Source: FEN-1279 sp964501535 (GTDB taxonomy: Bacteria > Bacteroidota > Ignavibacteria > Tepidaquicellales > Tepidaquicellaceae). From it: a stretch of 64,000 nucleotides of DNA. The stretch is taken from positions 372,001 to 436,000 of the forward strand of contig CAZCSV010000002.1 in assembly GCA_964501535.1 (NCBI GenBank), read 5' to 3'. The notes beneath the pieces were generated by a model. The model ran no database searches. It saw only the letters and a program-made list of their open reading frames with translations, and was not told the DNA's origin. A program made the translations under genes and the position numbers. Of the stretch, positions 1 through 8,894 are shown piece after piece (positions within the stretch are counted from its first letter, which is position 1; each line of letters starts with the position of its first letter).

Positions 1-1009
1 CGTCAGGCCAACTGTATGTAAGTGTACCTAAAGCGCTGTAGCCATCAGAATATGACATAGAAACTTTATAAGATTCGGTTGCAGGTTTTCCTTTTATTCC
101 GAATACTTTTACCATATTATTCTCGTCGTCTTCAAGTTTGATCGATGTAAAATCGGCTATGCAATCCGGTGTAATATATTCTCTGGGATTTCCGATTTCA
201 TATACGAGTTGTTCACTAACGGTTTCGATATTTACGAGACCTCCGGTGTGCTCATGCTTTGTTATAAAAAATTCTCCGTTCGGATAAGCCTCGGCTATCG
301 GGAAGCCGATGTCTGCAAGGTCCGGTACTTCCTGCCATTTGCCGAGAAAATTTCCGCCGCTTGCCTGACCCCCGCATTCAAGAATGTGACCTGCAATCGT
401 TCCTGCTGCCATTAAATTATAATTATTCATATCCCATCCGAATTCATATATCATTGGAGCCAGTGTCAATCCCGTATCTGTGACTCTTCCGGTGATTACT
501 ATATCCGCACCCTGTTTAAGGCAATCCACTACCGGCTTTGCACCGAAATATATATTAGCACTCAGAATCTTGTCCAAAATTGTATTCGCACCCTCGCCAG
601 TATCCATATTTTTTAATTCGATGCCTTTTGAAATAAACTCCCCGATTTTATCGAGGATATTATCACCCGTTACAACACCGATTTTCAATTGTTTGATATT
701 TAGTTTTCTTGCAACCTCGAATACGGCTTCCATACAAGCTATCGGATTAACGCCTCCTCCGTTGGTAATTACTTTAATGTTTTTGTGAGTAATTATCGGA
801 AGGAGTTTTTCCATTAACAGAGGAATATCCCTTGCGTATCCTAACTTTGAGTCTTGATTTTTTTGTTTTTGAAGTATTGACATAGTAACTTCCGCAAGGT
901 AGTCCATCATTATATAATCAACATCGCCCTGAGTAGCCTGCTTAACCGGGGCGTCTATCAAATCACCCCAAAAACCCTGCCCCGATGCTATGCGGATAAA
1001 GTTTTTCAT
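1..1009 (-). CDS. AtuA-family protein (DUF1446), partial, C-terminus outside window
   Basis: Reading the minus strand from the ATG at 1009 gives about 336 codons open to the window edge. The protein begins MKNFIRIASGQGFWGD and contains ITNGGGVNP, KIGVVTGD, ITGRVTDTGL and ILECGGQASGG, which I recognise as the acyclic terpene utilisation AtuA/DUF1446 family. Members of that family lie in acyclic terpene or acyl-CoA catabolism loci, but their biochemical role is poorly defined. The GGG and TGRVTD stretches look like conserved cofactor- or substrate-binding loops; that is inference. The gene lies just downstream of the glycogen phosphorylase on the same strand, separated by 11 bases, with no obvious functional link. 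The stop codon and the rest of the gene lie to the left of the window. Confidence 0.82.
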   Translation of the reverse strand, partial: MKNFIRIASGQGFWGDLIDAPVKQATQGDVDYIMMDYLAEVTMSILQKQKNQDSKLGYARDIPLLMEKLLPIITHKNIKVITNGGGVNPIACMEAVFEVARKLNIKQLKIGVVTGDNILDKIGEFISKGIELKNMDTGEGANTILDKILSANIYFGAKPVVDCLKQGADIVITGRVTDTGLTLAPMIYEFGWDMNNYNLMAAGTIAGHILECGGQASGGNFLGKWQEVPDLADIGFPIAEAYPNGEFFITKHEHTGGLVNIETVSEQLVYEIGNPREYITPDCIADFTSIKLEDDENNMVKVFGIKGKPATESYKVSMSYSDGYSALGTLTYSWPD

Positions 1010-1020
1010 TTAAAAATTAT

Positions 1021-3111
1021 TTATCTTACTTTAGAATAAAACATTTCATAATACTCTTTTACCATACGCTCTGTATTAAAATAACCTGCCAGGTTTTTTA
1101 TTGAGCTTTTAATCCTGCGAATCCATTCGACAGGGATTCCATTTTCGTCTCTTTCATAAAACATCGGGATGATTTCGTTTTCAAGGGTATCGTATAATGA
1201 TACCGACTCGAAGTTATCAACTTCATACTCGCTCATGGTATTGTAATTTTCGGGTGTCTTAATTGCCCAGCCTGTCTCGGGAGTATATCCTTCTATCCAC
1301 CAGCCGTCAAGTATGCTGAAATTCAGTCCTCCGTTTGCAATCACTTTCATACCGCTTGTCCCCGATGCTTCCAGCGGTTTGCGGGGATTATTAAGCCATA
1401 CATCGCAGCCCCTTACCAATTGTTTTGCAACGTCTATATCATAATTATCGAGAAATACAATTTTATTTTTGAAATCTTCGGATTCAGCATACCGTAAAAT
1501 TTCGGAAATCAGATTCTTCCCCCCTTCATCTTTCGGGTGTGCTTTTCCGGAAAAGACGAATTGAATCTTTCTTTTTTCATCGGCAAAGATTTTTTTAAGC
1601 CGCTCTATATCTCTGAAAATCAGAGTTCCTCTTTTATAAGTTGCGAACCTTCTGGCGAAGCCAATGGTAAGAACATCTTTGTTCAGTAGATTTTGCACTT
1701 CAGGAATTTTATCCTCGCTGTCGTGAGTCAGCCTGATTTTATCTATGGTTCTTTCCCTTATGAAGTCTATCAGCACGGAACGGTTTTTGTTCCTCATATT
1801 CCAGATGTCCTTATCGGGCAATTCATTTATCTCTTCCCATATCGAAGGCTCGTAGAGCCAGTTCTTCCCGAATTTCTTTCTGTAGAGTCTTTCGGATTCT
1901 ATTGCCAGGTAGGTTTTCAGATGAACTCCGTTTGTTATGGAGATAATCTGGCTTCTTTCCGGCGGAAGAGACCACATTTTCCGTGCAATTTTTCCGTGCA
2001 GTTTGCTGACACCGTTTACGAAATTGGAATTATTGATTGCAAGATATGCCATGTTGAAATGGTCGTTAACCTTTTCGTTCTTAGTCAGGTCGCCTTCCTC
2101 AAATAATTCATTGAAACTGATGTTTAGTTCATTCTCTGCGTAATCCTTGAAATATTTTTCCATCATCCATTTCGGAAAAATATCTATGCCTGCGGGAACA
2201 GGCGTGTGTGTAGTGAATATATTGGAGTAATAACATTTTTCTTGTGCCTCTTTAAACGAAATGTTATTCTTTTTCATGGCGTTCCTGATTTTCTCGAAAA
2301 TCAGAAATGCGGAATGACCTTCGTTTATATGGCATCCCTTAATGTTTATGCCGATTGCATCGACAGCTCTCATTCCTCCGATACCTAAAAGAATTTCCTG
2401 CAAAATTCTTTTTTCTTCTTCTCCGCCGTACAAAATATCCGTTATACGTTTATCTTCGACATCATTTTCATCAACGAATGTATCCAACAGGTAAAGCTTA
2501 ATTCTGCCTATTGTAAGCTGCCATATTTGCGCAAAGACTTTTCTTCCTGGAAGGTTGATCGAGATCTTAACGGGTCTGTAATCTTCATCGAGTACAAGTT
2601 TCATCGGGAGGGTATTAAAATCGTTCTGTTCGTAGAGCTCTGCCTGTCTGCCCTGGTTATTGATATACTGTCTGAAGTATCCGTAAGAATATGCAAGCCC
2701 GACTCCGACGAGGGGAACGCCAAGGTCTGATGCTGATTTTAGATGGTCCCCTGAGAGTGTTCCGAGTCCTCCCGAATAAAATTTCAGGCATTTTGTAATC
2801 CCGTATTCTGCCGAAAGATAACATATTTTAGGGGAGTCTTTTTCTTCTTTTCCTTTCCCGAAGTAAGTGTCGCGGTGCAGATATTCCCTGTATTCACGGT
2901 ACACTTTGTGTATTTTATCCTTTAGATTTTTTTTCTCGATTATATCGAAAAGATAGTTTTTGTTGATGGAGCGTAGGAACTTGACCGGATTTTTCTGGCT
3001 CCATTTCCAGTAATCGCGGTTAATTTCCGAAAAAATTTCCCGAAAATCGTTATTCCATGTCCAGTATAAATTATACGATAATTCGTTTAGCTGATTTAAT
3101 ATTTCCTGCAT
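1021..3111 (-). CDS. glgP: alpha-glucan (glycogen/maltodextrin) phosphorylase, GT35
   Basis: This 696-residue protein matches the short alpha-glucan phosphorylase type found in many bacteria and archaea. It would release glucose-1-phosphate from glycogen or maltodextrins by phosphorolysis using pyridoxal phosphate. The N-terminus has the helical segment LNELSYNLYWTWN typical of this subfamily. The nucleotide/substrate core carries YLSAEYGI near residue 97, HINEGHSAF in the middle and the PLP site EASGTSGMK, with the Schiff-base lysine at about residue 589. Length is normal for the short form; the classical long form is over 800 residues. No other glycogen genes are adjacent. Upstream of the start lies the hairpin-rich gap 3112-3428. 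Confidence 0.95.
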   Translation of the reverse strand: MQEILNQLNELSYNLYWTWNNDFREIFSEINRDYWKWSQKNPVKFLRSINKNYLFDIIEKKNLKDKIHKVYREYREYLHRDTYFGKGKEEKDSPKICYLSAEYGITKCLKFYSGGLGTLSGDHLKSASDLGVPLVGVGLAYSYGYFRQYINNQGRQAELYEQNDFNTLPMKLVLDEDYRPVKISINLPGRKVFAQIWQLTIGRIKLYLLDTFVDENDVEDKRITDILYGGEEEKRILQEILLGIGGMRAVDAIGINIKGCHINEGHSAFLIFEKIRNAMKKNNISFKEAQEKCYYSNIFTTHTPVPAGIDIFPKWMMEKYFKDYAENELNISFNELFEEGDLTKNEKVNDHFNMAYLAINNSNFVNGVSKLHGKIARKMWSLPPERSQIISITNGVHLKTYLAIESERLYRKKFGKNWLYEPSIWEEINELPDKDIWNMRNKNRSVLIDFIRERTIDKIRLTHDSEDKIPEVQNLLNKDVLTIGFARRFATYKRGTLIFRDIERLKKIFADEKRKIQFVFSGKAHPKDEGGKNLISEILRYAESEDFKNKIVFLDNYDIDVAKQLVRGCDVWLNNPRKPLEASGTSGMKVIANGGLNFSILDGWWIEGYTPETGWAIKTPENYNTMSEYEVDNFESVSLYDTLENEIIPMFYERDENGIPVEWIRRIKSSIKNLAGYFNTERMVKEYYEMFYSKVR

Positions 3112-3428
3112 TAATTTCGATTTTTATAAAAATACAAGTTATAAAAATATGAGTTAAATTTGAATTAAACTACATAATAATTTTTACTATTTTGATATAT
3201 AGTCGTCAGGACGTAACTCCTGACGATCACAGGGAATTAGTTCTTTTTCAATAGCCACAAGTATTAATTCGTGGTATGGTTGATAAGGACTTTGGCTTTA
3301 GCTGGTAATTATAGGGCTAAACCCGCTTGCTGTGCCGGTCAGGTGTTTCCACCTGAGCGAAAAACACGAAACAAAAAACTCAGATATAAGTTTAAAATAT
3401 AGAAAATAATAACTAAATTATTAAAATT
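3112..3428. other. intergenic region with hairpin cluster
   Basis: This 317-base gap separates the divergently transcribed phosphorylase and DUF6150 genes. I see no open reading frame of note. Its middle part (3203-3356) holds four closely spaced inverted repeats, listed separately. The flanks are plain AT-rich sequence and presumably hold both promoters, although I cannot point to convincing promoter elements. Confidence 0.7.
3203..3356. repeat. cluster of four short palindromes, REP-like
   Basis: Four inverted repeats follow each other. The first is a perfect 9-bp stem at 3203-3211/3218-3226 with a 6-base loop (arm TCGTCAGGA). The second is a weaker stem CCAC/GTGG at 3255-3274. The third is TTTAGC/GCTAAA at 3297-3321. 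The fourth is a perfect 7-bp stem TCAGGTG/CACCTGA at 3339-3356 with a 4-base loop. Read on the minus strand, GTGGCTATTGA and GGGTTTAGCCC resemble repetitive extragenic palindromes associated with Y1 (RAYT) transposases in other phyla. The structures are seen directly; the REP assignment is inference and no RAYT gene is in this window. Confidence 0.5.
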
Positions 3429-3779
3429 ATGAAAAAACTACTTATATTCATCGCTTTTATTTTTGCTCTCACTGCTACTGCAGATGCAGGGAACATCTTT
3501 AAAACAAAATACGACTATCAGGCAGACGTGAAAGTTTATGCTTGCGATTATGATTACCAGGCGGATTTAATCGTGTATATATGTGATTACGACTATCAGG
3601 CAAGAGGAAAAGATTATTTGTGGTATTTCTGCGATTATGATTATCAGGCGGATGCCAAGGTGTTTTTCACAGATTATGATTATCAGGCAAATCTGAAAGT
3701 GTATTTTTGTAAATACGATTATCAGGCAAAATGGAATAATAAAGGGAATAAATATGTTGGAATATTCAGCGGAAAATAA
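3429..3779 (+). CDS. DUF6150-like secreted protein with six YDYQA repeats
   Basis: A 116-residue protein with a clear signal peptide (charged MKK, hydrophobic core, A-D-A cleavage region near residue 20). The mature part is almost entirely a tandem repeat: six copies of YDYQA, each preceded by K or D and followed by a short V-Y/F beta-like segment. This resembles the DUF6150 family common in Bacteroidota. Most repeats also carry a cysteine two residues before the YDYQA unit. Function is unknown; export to periplasm or cell surface is inferred from the signal. The next gene (DUF971) starts 10 bases after the stop, so the two may be co-transcribed. Confidence 0.7.
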   Translation: MKKLLIFIAFIFALTATADAGNIFKTKYDYQADVKVYACDYDYQADLIVYICDYDYQARGKDYLWYFCDYDYQADAKVFFTDYDYQANLKVYFCKYDYQAKWNNKGNKYVGIFSGK

Positions 3780-3789
3780 ACAATAAAAA

Positions 3790-4098
3790 ATGGAAAATAT
3801 TTATCCTGTTCAAATTAAAAAAGAAGAAAATAAGTTAGTCATAAAGTGGAATAATAACCGGATTCAGGAAATCACTTTGCAGGAACTGCGTGACGGATGT
3901 CCCTGTGCAAACTGCAAAGGCGAATCGGTATTGTTTCAGAATTACATACCAATTAAAACGCCATTCAAACCTGCGGGCTTTTATGAAATTGAAAAAATCG
4001 AAGCCGTCGGTAACTATGCCATCCAAATCAAATGGAAAGACGGCCACGACACAGGAATATACTCCTGGGAAGTCCTGAGAGGGATAAAAGGGAAATAA
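3790..4098 (+). CDS. DUF971 (GBBH-like N-terminal domain) protein
   Basis: This 102-residue protein is a stand-alone DUF971 domain, the module also found at the N-terminus of gamma-butyrobetaine hydroxylase. It contains LRDGCPCANCKG at about residues 34-45 with three cysteines in a C-x-C-x2-C arrangement that could bind a metal, and ends with the typical WKDGHDTGIYSWEVLR. Length is normal for the stand-alone family. Free-standing DUF971 proteins have been linked to iron-sulfur or cofactor assembly genes, but no such neighbour is present here. It follows the DUF6150 gene closely and converges with uvrA. Confidence 0.85.
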   Translation: MENIYPVQIKKEENKLVIKWNNNRIQEITLQELRDGCPCANCKGESVLFQNYIPIKTPFKPAGFYEIEKIEAVGNYAIQIKWKDGHDTGIYSWEVLRGIKGK

Positions 4099-4135
4099 AA
4101 ATATAAGTAGTACTTCAAGGTTGTATTGTAAAAAT

Positions 4136-6982
4136 TTATATTATTTCCTTCAAATACTTACCCGTATAGGATTTTGATGATTTTATTATTTCCTCCGGGG
4201 TTCCCTGTGCCACTATTTCTCCGCCTGCGTCGCCGCAGTCGGGACCTAAATCGAAAATATAATCCGCACATTTTACAACCTCGAGGTTATGCTCGATTAC
4301 CACAATCGAATTTCCTTTTTGTATTAGTGCATCGAAACATTTCAGGAGCTTTGTAATGTCATAGTAGTGTAGTCCTGTTGTCGGCTCGTCGAATATAAAA
4401 AGTTTTTTTGATTCATCCGATTGGAACGTAAGGTAATGAGCGAGTTTCACGCGCTGTGATTCGCCGCCCGAAAGAGTCGTGCCGGACTGCCCAAGCTTAA
4501 TATACCCGAGTCCTACATCGCCTAACACCTTTAATTTCTTAATCACTTTCGGATAAGGTTTAAAGAAGTGCAGTGCTTCGTTAACGGTCATTCCCAGAAC
4601 TTCATAAATATTTTTATGTGAGCCGTCCGAGCCTTTTACGGCAACTTCGAGCGTGTCCATCTTATATCTCTTACCACGGCAGACTTCGCACTCCAGATAT
4701 ATATCAGCCATGAATTGCATTTCCACTTTAATTACGCCCGTACCTTCGCAGGTTTCGCACCTTCCACCCGGCACATTGAATGAAAAATATCCTGCAGATA
4801 AATGTTTTCTCTTTGCAAAATTAGTCGAGGCAAATGTATCGCGTATTTCATCGAATGCTTTAATGTATGTTACTGGATTGCTCCTTGAGGTCTTGCCAAT
4901 CGGGCTCTGGTCGACCAGCTCAACTCCGTCGATATTTTCATATCCTTCTATTAAATTGAAATCTCCGAGTTTGCCTGAATAAAATCCGTCGATTTTCTTT
5001 TTCAAACCCGCATAGAGTATGCTTTCCACAAGTGTGGATTTCCCCGAGCCGCTGACACCCGTAATGCAGACGAACTGGTTCAGAGGAATCGAGAGGCTGA
5101 TGTTTTTCAGATTATTTTCTCTCGCACCGAAGATTTTAATAAATTTCGTTTTTTCGGAAATCCCTCGTCTCGATTGCGGAATATCTATTTTTTCTCTTCC
5201 GCTTAGGAACTTTCCGGTAAGAGAAGTATTGTTCTTCAAAATCTGCTTATAGCTTCCCTGGAAAATTATTTTTCCCCCGTTTTCTCCCGCATATGGACCC
5301 ATGTCTATGATTTCATCCGCTGATTTCATCATTTCCTTTTCGTGCTCCACCACTAGGACTGTATTTCCGATATCGCGTAGAGATTTCATAATGTTAATGA
5401 GCTTCTCGTTGTCCCGCGGATGCAAGCCGATAGTGGGTTCATCGAGGACGTATATGGAGCCGACAAGTGAAGAGCCGAGAGAAGTGGAGAGATTGATTCT
5501 CTGAGCTTCTCCGCCCGAAAGTGTATTCGAGAGCCTGTCGAGCGTCAGGTAAGTAAGCCCGACGTCATTTAAATATTTCAGCCGGGTTATTATTTCCTCG
5601 AGTATTCTTTCTGAAACTTTTCTTTTATAATCGTCGAGCCTGAGGTTGAGGAAAAATTCGTATGCTTCTGAAATTTTCATCCTTACCACATCGAAAATAT
5701 TTTTTCCGTTAATTTTTACATATAGGGCTTCTTTTCTGAGACGAGAGCCCTGGCAGGAACTGCAGGTCGTATAAGCCCTGTATCGGTTCAGCAGAATTCT
5801 GTAATGAAGTTTATACGAGGCTTCCTTTTCAATATACCTGAAAAATTTGTAAATACCCAAATATCTTCTTCCGCCATTAAAAACGAAATCTTTCTCCTTT
5901 TCGCTTAATTCTGAAAAAGGTTTGTATATATCGACATTATAGTCCGGAGCTTCCCGCACTAAATCGGAATAATACTTCGAATGCTTTGGTGTCGAAAAAA
6001 CGGAAATTGCGTTTTCTACGAGAGATTTTCTTTTATCGGGAATTACTATGTCCATATCGATATCCATAGTCTTTCCGAAACCCTGACATTTTTCGCACGC
6101 ACCAAATGGATTATTAAATGAAAAAAGTCTGGGCTCCGGCTCTTCAAACTTAAAACCGTCGAGTTCAAAATGCTGACAATAAAATTTATCCTCGTAAGAA
6201 TCATTTTTAAAAATCCTTACGGTCAGGTAACCGTTACCCTCTTTAAAAGCCATTTCGAGAGAATCGTTCATCCTCGTAACCGAATCCGCATCGGAGTTAT
6301 CGAATGAAAACCTGTCGACAAGGCTTGTCAGTATATATTTGTCGTTTTCCTTCGATATTTTTTTAAGAATTTCTTTTTCACCTGTTTCGTTCAGATCCAG
6401 AATTTCATCTTCAACCAGAATTTTATAAAAACCCTTGGATTTTAATTCGGATACTTTTTTTAAAAACTTATCCTTTTCCTGTATCTTAAAAGTGCAGTAT
6501 ATGAAAACTTTTTTAACCTGTTCTTCTATGAGTTCCTTTATGATTGAAGAGGGGTAATCCTTTTTGACAATGTTATTGCTGACAGGGGAATATGTATCCC
6601 CGATTCTTGCATACAGCAGGCGCAGGTAATCGTAGATTTCAGTCGAAGTTCCTACCGTCGAGCGTCCTGTCCTTGCCACTGCCTTCTGTTCGATTGCCAT
6701 CGACGGGGCAAGACCCGAGATAAATTCCACGTCCGGTTTATTCACTCTTTCGAGAAACTGACGTGCGTATGAGGAAAGGCTTTCGACATATCTTCTCTGA
6801 CCTTCAGCGTAAATCGTATCGAATACCACGGAAGATTTTCCCGAACCGCTGACACCGGTGAAAACAATTAATTTGTATTTCGGTATGTTCAGGTCAATAT
6901 TTTTCAGATTGTTCACCTTTGCACCGCGGATGACAATAAACTCACGCGAGTCGGGATTGATATTGGATTTTTTTCTGCTCAA
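4136..6982 (-). CDS. uvrA: excinuclease ABC subunit A
   Basis: A 948-residue UvrA, the damage-recognition ATPase of nucleotide excision repair. Two ABC ATPase halves are visible: Walker A GVSGSGKS at residues 43-50 and a second GVSGSGKST near 640, each paired with a signature (LSGGEAQRINL and LSGGESQRVKL) and an LDEPT or FDEPT Walker B. Zinc-binding CxxC pairs are present (CEKCQG, CSSCQG, CETCEG, CEVCRG). The order and length match the normal family. It stands alone between DUF971 (convergent) and the metallophosphoesterase (divergent, 90-base gap). I saw no LexA/SOS box. Confidence 0.98.
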   Translation of the reverse strand: MSRKKSNINPDSREFIVIRGAKVNNLKNIDLNIPKYKLIVFTGVSGSGKSSVVFDTIYAEGQRRYVESLSSYARQFLERVNKPDVEFISGLAPSMAIEQKAVARTGRSTVGTSTEIYDYLRLLYARIGDTYSPVSNNIVKKDYPSSIIKELIEEQVKKVFIYCTFKIQEKDKFLKKVSELKSKGFYKILVEDEILDLNETGEKEILKKISKENDKYILTSLVDRFSFDNSDADSVTRMNDSLEMAFKEGNGYLTVRIFKNDSYEDKFYCQHFELDGFKFEEPEPRLFSFNNPFGACEKCQGFGKTMDIDMDIVIPDKRKSLVENAISVFSTPKHSKYYSDLVREAPDYNVDIYKPFSELSEKEKDFVFNGGRRYLGIYKFFRYIEKEASYKLHYRILLNRYRAYTTCSSCQGSRLRKEALYVKINGKNIFDVVRMKISEAYEFFLNLRLDDYKRKVSERILEEIITRLKYLNDVGLTYLTLDRLSNTLSGGEAQRINLSTSLGSSLVGSIYVLDEPTIGLHPRDNEKLINIMKSLRDIGNTVLVVEHEKEMMKSADEIIDMGPYAGENGGKIIFQGSYKQILKNNTSLTGKFLSGREKIDIPQSRRGISEKTKFIKIFGARENNLKNISLSIPLNQFVCITGVSGSGKSTLVESILYAGLKKKIDGFYSGKLGDFNLIEGYENIDGVELVDQSPIGKTSRSNPVTYIKAFDEIRDTFASTNFAKRKHLSAGYFSFNVPGGRCETCEGTGVIKVEMQFMADIYLECEVCRGKRYKMDTLEVAVKGSDGSHKNIYEVLGMTVNEALHFFKPYPKVIKKLKVLGDVGLGYIKLGQSGTTLSGGESQRVKLAHYLTFQSDESKKLFIFDEPTTGLHYYDITKLLKCFDALIQKGNSIVVIEHNLEVVKCADYIFDLGPDCGDAGGEIVAQGTPEEIIKSSKSYTGKYLKEII

Positions 6983-7072
6983 TTATGTTACAGTTTATAA
7001 ATATAAAAATTTTAACATTTAAGTTATAAATAATAAACAATAATTTGAAGATTAAAAGAAATCATATTCGGA

Positions 7073-8341
7073 ATGTCTATGGGTAGGATAATATTTGTTG
7101 TAATTGCTCTCGGGATAATTTTTGGACTTCAATCGCTGGTATTTTTTACATTCGGGAAATTTCTGAAGAAAAATAACGTAAGAAAAAGCATAGTCAATCT
7201 ATTTACTTTTATTCCGTTTGTATTATTTAACCTTCCATTCATTGGCGTAATAGTAAGCGGATTTGACTTTTCCGGAGTTCCTAGAGGAATATATAATTTT
7301 TACATTTTGCCCTTTTTTGCTTACCAGGGAGCGATGTTGTTAATCGGTATTTACCTGCTTTCAGGAAAAATCATAAAGCTTATAATTAATATTCCGATTT
7401 TCATATTAAAAAGATTCAGATTGATAAGGGATAAAATCCAAGAGTTAAGAAAGCGAAAGGGCATGATTGCATACGACAAGTCACGCAGGGCTTTTTTGAC
7501 AACCGGTGCGGCCTTAGTATCCGGATATGCTTTTATCGGGTCGGGATTGGGGGTGATAGGTAAGGACAGGTATGAAATAACATACAAAGACATTAAAATA
7601 AAAAATTTGCCCGAGGAACTGAACGGTACTACTCTTACATTATTCAGCGATATACACAGCGGACCTTTTATGGACGAAGATATGATGAGAGAATATTGTA
7701 ATGTAGTTAACGGTCTGAATTCCGATTTGATTTTCATCCCCGGTGACCTTATAAATATAAATCCGCAGGAAATACATCCGTTCAACAGGGCTTTTAGGGA
7801 TTTAAAGGCGAAATACGGAGTATACGGAACTTTAGGCAATCATGATTATTTCAGGGACCCTGAATATGTCGCACGGTCCGTTGAGAATGAAAGTCCGATT
7901 AAATTGTTGAGAAACCAAACTGAATTTATCAAGATGAACGGAAAAGAAATCTGTGTCGTCGGAATCGAAGACCTCAGGGACAGCGGAACAGGGAGAAATA
8001 ATATTCTGATAAATTATCTGAATACCGCTTTGGAAAATACAGATGATAAATATCATCATCTCCCGAAGATTTTGCTGAGCCACAAACCTTATTTCTTCAG
8101 GGAAATTTCTGACAGGAAAATCGATTTAATGTTAAGCGGGCATACGCACGGCGGGCAGATTGTTTTGGCGAAATTCGGGGATTTGAATCTTTCGATTGCG
8201 GCGACGGTAAGCGATTTAATAAGCGGGCACTATAAATTCGGGGATTCAAATCTGTATGTATCGCGTGGTATTGGAACGGTCGGTATGCCGATGAGATTGA
8301 ACTGTCCGCCCGAAATAACACAGATTAAACTGGTAAGTTAA
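7073..8341 (+). CDS. membrane-anchored metallophosphoesterase (YkuE-like)
   Basis: A 422-residue protein with about four hydrophobic segments in the first 115 residues, then a calcineurin-like phosphoesterase domain. Metal-binding motifs appear in order: FSDIHSG (about 190), PGDLIN (about 223), GNHDYF (about 254), LLSHKP and SGHTHGGQI (about 354). Between membrane part and enzyme lies SRRAFLTTGAALVSG (about 138-152), which resembles a twin-arginine motif and hydrophobic stretch as in YkuE-type enzymes. The catalytic domain probably faces outward. Substrate is unknown; relatives include enzymes acting on UDP-diacylglucosamine and phospholipids, but assignment here would be guesswork. A second in-frame ATG lies two codons in. 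Confidence 0.88.
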   Translation: MSMGRIIFVVIALGIIFGLQSLVFFTFGKFLKKNNVRKSIVNLFTFIPFVLFNLPFIGVIVSGFDFSGVPRGIYNFYILPFFAYQGAMLLIGIYLLSGKIIKLIINIPIFILKRFRLIRDKIQELRKRKGMIAYDKSRRAFLTTGAALVSGYAFIGSGLGVIGKDRYEITYKDIKIKNLPEELNGTTLTLFSDIHSGPFMDEDMMREYCNVVNGLNSDLIFIPGDLININPQEIHPFNRAFRDLKAKYGVYGTLGNHDYFRDPEYVARSVENESPIKLLRNQTEFIKMNGKEICVVGIEDLRDSGTGRNNILINYLNTALENTDDKYHHLPKILLSHKPYFFREISDRKIDLMLSGHTHGGQIVLAKFGDLNLSIAATVSDLISGHYKFGDSNLYVSRGIGTVGMPMRLNCPPEITQIKLVS

Positions 8342-8465
8342 AACCAATCATTTTTATTTGATTTTTTTAAGGTTTTATTTATTGGCTTATATGAATAAAT
8401 ATATTGAAATTCGAATTTTTTTCCAATAAGTTGCGAGTAACAAGTAAATAAAATATTTATATGCC

Positions 8466-8879
8466 ATGAATAAAAATGTTATCGATGCAATTTTCAGCCT
8501 GAAGTCGAAATGCTGTTCAAAGGAGGATAAAATCAGGGAAGAATTGAAATTATCGCCCGCGGAATTCAAAGGATTGATGTCGATAGAGCCCGGAGTTATT
8601 GTCCCGTGCAAGGTGTTGTCTAAAAAAATGGGGCTCTCTGTTTCACGCGGTAGCAGGGTTATAGAGAAACTGATGAAAAGCAATTACCTTCAGGAGGTAA
8701 AAACAAGCGGAGACAGAAGGATCGTGAATGTTACGCTGGCGAAGAAAGGCATTAATATGCAGAGAAAAATCAAAAAAATCCTGAAGGAATGCGAGCATAA
8801 GATATTAAAGAATTTCTCGAAATCAGAACTGGAAAATCTCGTAACTTCGTTGATAAAAATAAATGAAGTGCTGAACTGA
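8466..8879 (+). CDS. MarR-family transcriptional regulator
   Basis: A 137-residue winged-helix protein of MarR length. The DNA-binding region is in the middle: a helix around LKLSPAEFKGLMSIE, the recognition helix with KKMGLSVSRGSRVIEKLM, and the wing with VKTSGDRRIVNVTLAKKG, including the D-R-R pattern typical of the MarR wing. The ligand and targets are unknown, and no obvious efflux or resistance gene lies beside it. The 124-base gap upstream may hold an autoregulatory operator. The gene converges with the T9SS protein gene at 8895. The N-terminus includes a cysteine pair (CCSKED), which might allow redox sensing; that is speculation. Confidence 0.8.
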   Translation: MNKNVIDAIFSLKSKCCSKEDKIREELKLSPAEFKGLMSIEPGVIVPCKVLSKKMGLSVSRGSRVIEKLMKSNYLQEVKTSGDRRIVNVTLAKKGINMQRKIKKILKECEHKILKNFSKSELENLVTSLIKINEVLN

Positions 8880-8894
8880 AGAAAGTAAATTTAC

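Noticed and set aside
480..788. Open frame of 102 codons on the plus strand
   Set aside because: It is the antisense shadow of the AtuA-family gene, which has clear family motifs on the minus strand.
1693..2106. Open frame of 137 codons on the plus strand
   Set aside because: It lies antisense inside glgP, and the composition is that of a shadow frame.
3429..3779. Tandem repeats considered as a CRISPR array
   Set aside because: The repeats vary, lie within an open reading frame and encode YDYQA protein repeats; no cas genes are present.
8429..8445. Imperfect palindrome AGTTG-N7-CAAGT as a MarR operator
   Set aside because: Only 4 of 5 half-site positions pair; too weak to report as a site, although the position just upstream of the marR start is suitable.
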